From the NCBI GenBank assembly GCA_020438595.1, contig JAGQUI010000183.1, forward strand, positions 1-5,962: a stretch of 5,962 nucleotides of DNA, written 5' to 3'. The notes under the pieces were generated by a model. It searched no databases. It saw only the letters and a program-made list of their open reading frames with translations, and had not been told where the DNA came from. The position numbers and the translations under genes are program-made. This document shows positions 1-4,704 of this stretch, in pieces. Origin of the DNA: Propionibacteriaceae bacterium. Lineage in GTDB: Bacteria > Actinomycetota > Actinomycetes > Propionibacteriales > Propionibacteriaceae. Positions within the stretch are counted from its first letter, which is position 1. Each line of letters begins with the position of its first letter.

Positions 1-1075
1 TGCCGATGGTGCCGACGAGGTAGCCGATCAGGGCCGGGGCGATCAGGAACGTGGCGTAGCCGAAGGTGACCACGACGGCGAGCCCGCGTCCGCCCGCGGT
101 GTGGCCGGCCACGGCGTAGACCTGCGGGGCGATCATGCCGATGCCCAGGCCCACCAGGGACCAGCCGACCAGCAGGACGGGCAGGTTGCTGCCGAGCGCG
201 ACCACGAGGTAGCCGAGCGCCGAGCACGCGCCGCCGAACATCGTCACGGCCCGGCGTCCGAAGCGGGCGACCAGGAAGTCGCCGAGCAGCCGGATCACGA
301 CCATGAACGCGGCCACGCAGGTGTAGCCGAGGGCGCCGGTGGTCGGGTCGACGCCGGCGATCTGGGTGACCTGCAGGCTGGACCAGTCGCTGGCGGTGCC
401 CTCGCCGAGGCCGAACGCGATCGCCATCAGGCCCAGCAGGTAGGCCGACGCGGGGATCGGCGTCCGGGTCCCGGTGGCGTCGGTGTGGCTCACCACGGCC
501 GTCTCCGGGGTGATCCGCCACGCGAGCACGAAGGCCGCCACGCCCAGGGCCGCAGCCACCGAGGTCGCCGCCACGACGGCGGGCTGCGGGTCGGGCGCGA
601 ACACGGCCCCGAGCAGCACGAGGGTGGCCGCGCCGGTCAGGTTGCCGACCGACCACATGCCGTGGAAGAAGCTCATGATCGGTTTCGGCCGGTGCTGCTC
701 GACCTGCACGCCGATCGCGTTCATGGCGACGTCGATGCCGCCGTTGCCGATGCCGAGGGCGATGCCGGCGACGAACATCACCGGCAGCGACGGGGAGAGC
801 CCGAGGGCGAGGATGGCCGCCACGAGGATCGGCAGCATCGCCAGCGACACCCGGCGCGCGCCGAGCCGGTCGGCCAGGCGCCCGGACACCTGCATGGACG
901 CGATCGCGGCCAGCCCCATGCTGACGAAGAACACCGACAGCTGCCACGGCACCAGCCCGAACCGGGCGGTGAGGGTCGGGATCGAGGCCGCGTAGGCGCC
1001 GATGACCAGGCCGTTGTAGCCGAACAGCAGCACGACCGCGCCGACAGCCTGCCGGGAACCGAGGGAAGAGCTCAC
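1..1075 (-). CDS. MFS transporter, YbjJ-like (3' end outside window)
   Basis: Reading the minus strand from GTG at 1075 gives 358 residues with no stop before the window edge, so the last membrane segments are missing. It is a polytopic inner-membrane carrier. Hydrophobic segments run throughout, for example near residues 11-31, 46-62, 78-93, 99-113, 143-160, 170-186, 212-224, 250-264, 284-310 and 333-355. The classic MFS loop 2-3 motif is present as GRLADRLGARR (65-75), with a weaker repeat GDFLVARFGRR (265-275) in the second half. The segments GGIDVAMNAIGVQVE (112-126) and GEGTASDW (224-231) resemble the YbjJ-like branch as I remember it, whose substrates are poorly known; a sugar or drug substrate cannot be assigned. 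The start is fixed within 3 nt: an in-frame TAG lies at 1087-1085, and only the tandem GTG codons at 1078 and 1075 follow. A LacI-type operator overlaps the promoter. The family call is firm; the substrate is unknown. Confidence 0.9.
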   Translation of the reverse strand, partial: MSSSLGSRQAVGAVVLLFGYNGLVIGAYAASIPTLTARFGLVPWQLSVFFVSMGLAAIASMQVSGRLADRLGARRVSLAMLPILVAAILALGLSPSLPVMFVAGIALGIGNGGIDVAMNAIGVQVEQHRPKPIMSFFHGMWSVGNLTGAATLVLLGAVFAPDPQPAVVAATSVAAALGVAAFVLAWRITPETAVVSHTDATGTRTPIPASAYLLGLMAIAFGLGEGTASDWSSLQVTQIAGVDPTTGALGYTCVAAFMVVIRLLGDFLVARFGRRAVTMFGGACSALGYLVVALGSNLPVLLVGWSLVGLGIGMIAPQVYAVAGHTAGGRGLAVVVTFGYATFLIAPALIGYLVGTIG

Positions 1076-1081
1076 CACAGC

Positions 1082-1110
1082 ACTCTAGCTGAGAGCGCTC
1101 TCGGCTGCCG
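1082..1110 (-). promoter_or_regulatory. Putative MFS promoter, possibly leaderless
   Basis: On the minus strand, TAGAGT at 1087-1082 fits the TAnnnT -10 pattern. A transcript starting 7 nt downstream would begin exactly at GTG 1075, giving a leaderless mRNA, which is common in actinobacteria. A poor -35 (CGGCAG, 1110-1105) lies 17 nt upstream. No good Shine-Dalgarno precedes the GTG, which agrees with leaderless translation. This is inferred from sequence only. Confidence 0.35.
1087..1106. promoter_or_regulatory. LacI-family-type operator palindrome upstream of the MFS gene
   Basis: GAGAGCGCTCTC at 1091-1102 is a perfect 12-bp palindrome. After one mismatched pair the symmetry continues three more bases each side (AGC / GCT), so the site spans 1087-1106. 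The central AGCGCT with flanking symmetric GAG/CTC is the form of LacI/GalR-family operators in actinobacteria, compare the CebR/CelR-type site TGGGAGCGCTCCCA. It fills the spacer between the proposed -35 and -10 of the MFS gene, so a bound repressor would block transcription. No LacI regulator is encoded in this window, so the regulator would act from elsewhere or lie beyond the left edge. Confidence 0.55.
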
Positions 1111-1128
1111 CTCCCCGTCCCCGCCGGG

Positions 1129-1227
1129 CGGCGCGAAATGGGGACGGTTCCTTTCCGCGTCGCTCCGGCGCCGCAACACGCCTCGCGTGGACCGGCGCGA
1201 AATGAGAACCGTCCCCGTTCCGCGTCG
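1129..1227. repeat. Palindromic repeat, locus 1, with two inverted GGGGACGGTTCC cores
   Basis: GGGGACGGTTCC at 1140-1151 is matched by its inverse AGAACCGTCCCC (11 of 12) at 1205-1216. Both cores sit in the same flanks in direct orientation: CGGCGCGAAATG at 1129-1140 and 1193-1204, and TTCCGCGTCG at 1153-1162 and 1218-1227. Folded, 1129-1150 pairs with 1206-1227 over 22 positions (19 Watson-Crick, 2 G-U, 1 mismatch). 1152-1162 then pairs with 1193-1202 with one bulged C, leaving a loop of about 30 nt. The element begins one base after the TetR stop codon. The same core pair recurs at 4625-4694. The architecture resembles REP/BIME-type dispersed palindromes; that assignment is inference. Confidence 0.75.
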
Positions 1228-1228
1228 A

Positions 1229-1903
1229 TCAGGCGTCGTTGCGGCGGGGGTGCACGTGCAGGGTGGGGGAGACCTCGAGGTTCCGCATGCCGTTCCAGGC
1301 GAGGTTCACCAGGTGGGCGGCGACCACGGGCTTGGACAGCCGGAGCTCCTCCCGGGTGTCCATCCACCACTGGCCGGCCAGAGCGACGAGCCCGACCAGC
1401 ATCTGCGAGTAGAGCGGCGCGGTGTCCGGGTCGAACCCGCGCTCGGTGAACTGGTCGCCGAGCAGGTCCTCCACCCGCGAGCCTATGTCGGACAGGATCG
1501 TCGCGAACGAGCCCTCCGGCGAGGTGGCCGAGGAGTCCCGGGACAGGATCCGGAAGCCGTTGGGGTGGTCGTCGATGTAGTCCAGCAGCGCCAGCGTGCC
1601 CAACTCGATCAGGCCGCGCGGGGTCGCCCGCGGCGTGGTGATGGCGGTGCGGATGGCGTCGTGCAGGGTGCGTACCTCGCGGTCGACCACCACCGCATAC
1701 AGGCCCTCCTTGCCGCCGAAGTGTTCATAGACCACCGGCTTGCTCACCCCGGCGTGCGCGGCGATCTCCTCCACCGAGGTGCCCTCCAGGCCGCGCTCCG
1801 CGAACAGGGCTCGGGCCACGTCGATCAATTGCTCGCGCCGCTCGGCCCGGGTCATCCGGACGCGGCTGCGTCGCGCGCGGGCGGTGACCGGGGCCGGGGG
1901 CAT
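1229..1903 (-). CDS. TetR-family transcriptional regulator (Rv1019-like)
   Basis: The product is 224 residues, normal for TetR repressors. The N-terminal helix-turn-helix lies at about 42-68 (TSVEEIAAHAGVSKPVVYEHF, key residues T42, E46, G52, K55, Y59, H61), preceded by helix 1 at 20-37. The rest is an all-helical ligand-binding and dimerisation domain, including QWWMDTREEL (178-187) and HLVNLAWNGM (197-206). From memory, these segments and the HTH are very close to M. tuberculosis Rv1019, which also lies divergent from glmU-prsA and is reported as autoregulated; orthology is likely. ATG 1903 is chosen as the start. ATG 1855 (MTRAERREQL) would remove an Arg-rich 16-residue tail and is a credible alternative. 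The gene diverges from tRNA-Gln/glmU and runs towards the MFS gene, but a hairpin separates it from the latter. The ligand is unknown. Confidence 0.9.
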   Translation of the reverse strand: MPPAPVTARARRSRVRMTRAERREQLIDVARALFAERGLEGTSVEEIAAHAGVSKPVVYEHFGGKEGLYAVVVDREVRTLHDAIRTAITTPRATPRGLIELGTLALLDYIDDHPNGFRILSRDSSATSPEGSFATILSDIGSRVEDLLGDQFTERGFDPDTAPLYSQMLVGLVALAGQWWMDTREELRLSKPVVAAHLVNLAWNGMRNLEVSPTLHVHPRRNDA

Positions 1904-2063
1904 GGCCCCAGTGTGGCCCGCGACGGGCGGGTTTGCGAATTCCGTCCCGCCTCGCGGGGCCGTTCCGGCGGTGCGGAGCGGGCCCGCGATCCAGTCTGGG
2001 CGAGCGGGTGCGAGCGCCCGTCCGCCCCCGTAGAGTTGGCCCCGTCCGTCTGCCGACGGTCGT
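1904..2063. promoter_or_regulatory. Divergent regulatory gap between tetR and tRNA-Gln
   Basis: This 160-nt stretch holds no gene and should carry both divergent promoters. Towards tetR, a weak pair can be drawn on the minus strand: TTCGCA (1939-1934) and CACACT (1915-1910) with an 18-nt spacer. That would place the transcript start exactly at ATG 1903, a leaderless mRNA. A GGCGGG / CCCGCC inverted repeat (1926-1931 and 1946-1951) overlaps that -35 and is the only operator-like candidate for TetR autoregulation I see. It is GC-rich and may be chance. Confidence 0.4.
2008..2036 (+). promoter_or_regulatory. Putative promoter of tRNA-Gln (and glmU-prs)
   Basis: TAGAGT at 2031-2036 fits the TAnnnT -10 pattern, and GTGCGA at 2008-2013 is a poor -35 with a 17-nt spacer. 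Transcription would begin near 2043, giving a leader of about 20 nt before the mature tRNA end at 2064. A small hairpin (CCGTC 2046-2050 / GACGG 2055-2059) falls in that leader and could mark 5' processing. No other promoter is obvious between here and glmU. Confidence 0.4.
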
Positions 2064-2142
2064 TCCCCGGTTGGTCTGCCGGCAGGGCCCGCCTGACTTT
2101 GAATCAGGATTAGCGACGTAGGTTCGACTCCTACCCGGGGAG
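2064..2142 (+). tRNA. tRNA-Gln (anticodon TTG)
   Basis: The acceptor arms TCCCCGG (2064-2070) and CCGGGGA (2135-2141) pair fully, with discriminator G at 2142. The anticodon stem is CCTGA (2092-2096) / TCAGG (2104-2108), with loop CTTTGAA and anticodon TTG at 2099-2101, reading CAA as Gln. The T arm GTAGG-TTCGACT-CCTAC (2118-2134) is canonical. CCA is not encoded. Oddities: the D arm is GGTC / GGCC around a loop without the usual A14; two extra bases (C2090, G2091) precede the anticodon stem; and the variable region (2109-2117) is 9 nt rather than 4-5, giving 79 nt in all. The inserted bases can pair with each other (2090-2091 with 2114-2115). The gene lies 28 nt before glmU with no terminator between. 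Confidence 0.85.
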
Positions 2143-2160
2143 CGGATACCAACCAACGCT

Positions 2161-2165
2161 GGAGG
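2161..2165 (+). promoter_or_regulatory. glmU ribosome binding site (decides the start)
   Basis: GGAGG at 2161-2165 is a strong Shine-Dalgarno. A GTG at 2165 in the same frame overlaps it and cannot be served by it. The GTG at 2171 has a 5-nt spacer and is therefore the likely start. Confidence 0.75.
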
Positions 2166-2170
2166 TGCCC

Positions 2171-3643
2171 GTGGTCGATCAGGACTCGCAGAACAGGGTG
2201 GCAGCCGTCGTCATCATGGCGGCCGGAGCCGGAACCCGGATGAGGTCGGCGATCCCGAAAGTGCTGCACCGCGTCGCCGGCAAGTCGATGGTCGCCCTCG
2301 CCATCGACACCGCGGACGCGCTGGCCCCGGAGCGGCTGGTGGTGGTCGTCGGGCACCAGCGCGAACTGGTCGCCGAGCACCTCGCCGAGATCGCGCCCCA
2401 CGTCACGCTCGCCGTGCAGGAGCAGCCCCTCGGCACCGGGGACGCCGTGCGGGCGGGCCTGGCCGCGCTGCCCGGCATCGCCGGTGAGGTGGTGGTGACC
2501 TCCGGCGACGTGCCGCTGCTCGCGCCCGACACCCTGGTCGACCTCGTCGCGGCCCACCGCGCGGCGGCCAACGCCGTCACCGTGCTCACCGCCGTCGTGC
2601 CCGACCCGACCGGCTACGGACGGATCGTCCGTGAGGGCGAGCAGGTGGCCCGGATCGTGGAGCAGTCCGACGCGACGGACGCCGAACTCGACCTCGCCGA
2701 GATCAACTCCGGCATCTACGTCTTCGACGCCGCGACCCTCGCCGACGGCCTGGCCGCGCTGCAGGCCAAGAACGCCCAGGGCGAGCTGTACCTCACCGAC
2801 GTGGTCGCGCACGCCCGGGCGGCCGGACGCCGGGTCGGTGCCCGGGTGATCGCGGACTACCTGCAGACCGAGGGCGTGAACGACCGCGCCCAACTCGCCG
2901 AGCGTGCCGCGGAGCTGAACCGGCGGATCCTCGCCCGCTGGATGGCCGCGGGCGTGACCGTCCTCGACCCGGCCACCACCTGGGTGCACGCCGGCGTCGA
3001 CCTCGCCGAGGACGTCACCCTGCTGCCCGGCACCTCGCTCGAAGGAGCCACCTCCGTGGCCCGCGGGGCGACCATCGGTCCGGACACCACCCTGATCGAC
3101 GTCGAAGTAGGCGAGAATGCGCGCGTGCTGCGCAGCCACGCCGAACTCGCCGTGATCGGGCCCGACGTCACCGTCGGACCGTTCAGCTACCTGCGCCCGG
3201 GCACCGAACTGGCCGCCCGGGCCCACGTCGGCGCGTTCGTGGAGATGAAGAAGGCCGTGATCGGCGAGGGTGCGAAGGTGCCGCACCTCACCTACTGCGG
3301 CGACGCGGTGGTGGGCGCGGGCAGCAACATCGGCGCCGGCACGATCTTCGCCAACTACGACGGGGTGGGGAAGTACACCTCGACGGTGGGGGAGAGCTCG
3401 TTCGTCGGCAGCGACTCGGTGCTCGTCGCTCCCGTGCACATCGCGGACGGGGCGTACGTGGCGGCGGGCTCGACGATCACCGTCGACGTCGGTCCCGGCG
3501 AGCTCGCGGTCTCGCGCGGCCAGCAGCGCAACATCAAGGGCTGGGTGGAGCGGAAGCGGGCCGGCACCGCGTCCGCGCAGGCCGCGGCGGCGGCACTCGA
3601 GGCGCACGAGCAGGAGGCGACGCAGATGGAGTCCGGCGAGTGA
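2171..3643 (+). CDS. glmU: Bifunctional GlmU: N-acetylglucosamine-1-phosphate uridyltransferase / glucosamine-1-phosphate acetyltransferase
   Basis: Cytoplasmic, 490 residues. It acetylates glucosamine-1-phosphate with acetyl-CoA, then couples GlcNAc-1-P to UTP, yielding UDP-GlcNAc for peptidoglycan, the wall linker and mycothiol. The N-terminal pyrophosphorylase domain (about 10-240) shows MAAGAGTRMRS (16-26) with PKVLH, QPLGTGDA (85-92), metal-binding D113 in SGDVPLL, TGYGRIVR (147-154) and INSGIY. The first motif residue is Met rather than the usual Leu. The C-terminal left-handed beta-helix (about 265-455) of hexapeptide repeats keeps acetyltransferase residues equivalent to E. coli R333, K351, H363, Y366, N377, K392, S405, A423 and R440, all offset by +9 (here R342, K360, catalytic H372, Y375, N386, K401, S414, A432, R449). 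Residues 464-490 form a low-complexity Ala/Glu-rich tail past the catalytic core. The stop overlaps the prs start, and upstream lies tRNA-Gln. Both active sites look intact. Confidence 0.97.
   Translation: MVDQDSQNRVAAVVIMAAGAGTRMRSAIPKVLHRVAGKSMVALAIDTADALAPERLVVVVGHQRELVAEHLAEIAPHVTLAVQEQPLGTGDAVRAGLAALPGIAGEVVVTSGDVPLLAPDTLVDLVAAHRAAANAVTVLTAVVPDPTGYGRIVREGEQVARIVEQSDATDAELDLAEINSGIYVFDAATLADGLAALQAKNAQGELYLTDVVAHARAAGRRVGARVIADYLQTEGVNDRAQLAERAAELNRRILARWMAAGVTVLDPATTWVHAGVDLAEDVTLLPGTSLEGATSVARGATIGPDTTLIDVEVGENARVLRSHAELAVIGPDVTVGPFSYLRPGTELAARAHVGAFVEMKKAVIGEGAKVPHLTYCGDAVVGAGSNIGAGTIFANYDGVGKYTSTVGESSFVGSDSVLVAPVHIADGAYVAAGSTITVDVGPGELAVSRGQQRNIKGWVERKRAGTASAQAAAAALEAHEQEATQMESGE
3628..3631 (+). 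promoter_or_regulatory. prs ribosome binding site inside the glmU 3' end
   Basis: GGAG at 3628-3631 lies 8 nt before the GTG at 3640. It supports that start and the 4-nt GTGA overlap with the glmU stop, the usual arrangement for termination-reinitiation coupling. Confidence 0.65.
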
Positions 3644-4617
3644 GCGGCATCAAGCGCCCGACCGAGAAGCACCTGATGGTGTGTACCGGTCGGGCCTTCC
3701 CCGAACTGGCGCAGGAGGTGGCGTCGCTGCTCGGGGTCGACCTGGTCCCCACCCGTGCGCTCACCTACGCCAACTCCGAGATCTACGTCCGGTTCGAGGA
3801 ATCGGTGCGCGGCTCGGACTGCTTCGTGATCCAGGCCCACCCGGCCCCGGTGAACGAGTGGTTGATGGAGCAGCTGATCATGGTGGACGCGCTGAAGCGG
3901 GCCTCCGCGCGCCGGATCACCGTGGTCTCGCCGTTCTACCCCTACGGCCGGCAGGACAAGAAGCACGCCGGCCGCGAGCCGATCTCGGCCCGGCTGGTGG
4001 CCGACCTGTACAAGGCGGCCGGCGCGAACCGCGTGATGTCGGTGGACCTGCACGCCGCCCAGATCCAGGGTTTCTTCGACGGGCCGGTCGACCACCTGCT
4101 CGCCCTGCCGGTGCTCGCCGACTACGTGAAGAAGCACTACGACGCGTCCGAGATGACCATCGTCTCCCCGGACGCCGGGCGGGTGCGGCTGGCCGACATG
4201 TGGTCCGACATGCTCGGCACGCCGCTGGCGATCATCCACAAGCGGCGCGACCCGAACAAGGCCAACGAGGTGGCGGTCGGCGAGGTCGTCGGCGACGTGG
4301 ACGGGCGGGTCTGCCTGCTCGTGGACGACATGATCGACACGGCCGGCACGATCTGCCAGGCGGCCACGGCGCTGAAGAACTTCGGCGCCAAGACGGTGAT
4401 CGCCGCCGCCACGCACCCGATCCTTTCCGGCCCCGCGCCGCAGCGGCTGAACGAGTCCGACTTCGAAGAGGTGATCGTCACCAACACCCTGCCCATCCCG
4501 GACTCGGTGAACATCCCCAAGCTCACCGTGCTCTCGATGGCCCCGCTGATCGCCCAGGCGATCCAGGCCGTCTTCGAGGAGGGCTCGGTCGCGTCGCTGT
4601 TCAACGGCGCCCACTGA
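3640..4617 (+). CDS. prs: Ribose-phosphate pyrophosphokinase (PRPP synthetase)
   Basis: Cytoplasmic, 325 residues, a normal class I length. It transfers pyrophosphate from ATP to ribose-5-phosphate, making PRPP for purines, pyrimidines, His, Trp, NAD and, in arabinan-walled actinobacteria, decaprenyl-phosphoryl-arabinose. Two phosphoribosyltransferase-like domains are visible. The N-terminal half has RFEESVRG (51-58) and the ATP-site loop FYPYGRQDKK (99-108). SVDLHAAQIQGFF (134-146) contains H138, equivalent to E. coli H131. The catalytic flexible loop starts with KRRDPNKANEV (201-211), with K201 equivalent to E. coli K194. The PRPP-binding loop is VDDMIDTAGTI (228-238); TAGT in place of TGGT also occurs in B. 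subtilis Prs. TNTLPI (281-286) and the C-terminal VFEEGSVASLF are typical. GTG 3640 overlaps the glmU TGA, so the two are translationally coupled. A strong hairpin follows the stop by 7 nt. Confidence 0.97.
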   Translation: MSGIKRPTEKHLMVCTGRAFPELAQEVASLLGVDLVPTRALTYANSEIYVRFEESVRGSDCFVIQAHPAPVNEWLMEQLIMVDALKRASARRITVVSPFYPYGRQDKKHAGREPISARLVADLYKAAGANRVMSVDLHAAQIQGFFDGPVDHLLALPVLADYVKKHYDASEMTIVSPDAGRVRLADMWSDMLGTPLAIIHKRRDPNKANEVAVGEVVGDVDGRVCLLVDDMIDTAGTICQAATALKNFGAKTVIAAATHPILSGPAPQRLNESDFEEVIVTNTLPIPDSVNIPKLTVLSMAPLIAQAIQAVFEEGSVASLFNGAH

Positions 4618-4624
4618 CCCGAGA

Positions 4625-4694
4625 GTGGACCGAGTCAGGAACCGTCCCCAACCCGGTCCGGACCGAGTGGGGGACGGTTCCTTACTCGGTCCAC
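4625..4694. repeat. 70-bp near-perfect palindrome, locus 2, with two inverted GGGGACGGTTCC cores
   Basis: The 35-base arms 4625-4659 and 4660-4694 are complementary at 32 of 35 positions; the mismatched pairs are 4636/4683, 4650/4669 and 4653/4666. The exact core is present inverted at 4638-4649 and direct at 4670-4681. Each core is bracketed by its own self-complementary stem: GGACCGAGT (4627-4635) with ACCCGGTCC (4651-4659), and GGACCGAGT (4660-4668) with ACTCGGTCC (4684-4692). The centre CGGTCCGGACCG (4654-4665) is a perfect palindrome. GTGGACCG (4625-4632) also occurs at the matching place in locus 1 (1187-1194). The two loci therefore belong to one repeat family. Confidence 0.85.
4625..4694. 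terminator. Candidate bidirectional terminator between prs and the ParE gene
   Basis: The hairpin begins 7 nt after the prs stop and ends 10 nt before the stop of the convergent topoisomerase gene, filling the 87-nt gap. A transcript from either side would fold into a very stable stem. No T-tract follows on either strand, so it would be an actinobacterial non-canonical terminator, an RNA-stability block, or simply a repeat inserted at a tolerated place. The position is suggestive; the activity is inferred. Confidence 0.5.
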
Positions 4695-4704
4695 CCACTA
4701 CCCC

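Noticed and set aside
1111..1131. Possible fifth, degenerate copy of the repeat core (CCGTCCCC at 1115-1122 beside CCGCCGGGCGG)
   Set aside because: Only 8 of 12 core bases match and the flanks do not fit the element; such C-rich strings are expected by chance here.
1978..1987. Perfect palindrome GCGGGCCCGC in the divergent gap
   Set aside because: It is short and composed only of G and C in a very GC-rich region, with no placement over a promoter element.
101..2113. 670-codon open frame on the plus strand across the MFS and TetR genes
   Set aside because: It is antisense to two genes with clear family motifs, has Arg/Gly/His/Asp-rich composition without any domain, and runs through the tRNA; it is a high-GC shadow.
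2064..2142. tRNA gene as an attachment site for an integrated element
   Set aside because: No integrase, no repeat of the tRNA 3' end elsewhere in the window, and housekeeping glmU follows directly.
1904..3607. Upstream extension of the TetR frame (792 codons in all) through tRNA-Gln and antisense to glmU
   Set aside because: The extension is low-complexity shadow of glmU. TetR homology begins only after ATG 1903, and the total length would be far beyond the family.
1129..4694. CRISPR array or integron-like cassette based on the repeated core
   Set aside because: There are only two loci 3.4 kb apart with whole genes between, no regular spacers, and no cas or integrase genes.
3355..4698. 447-codon minus-strand frame antisense to prs and the glmU end
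   Set aside because: It has His/Arg/Gly/Val-rich shadow composition and no recognisable domain; prs on the other strand is unambiguous.
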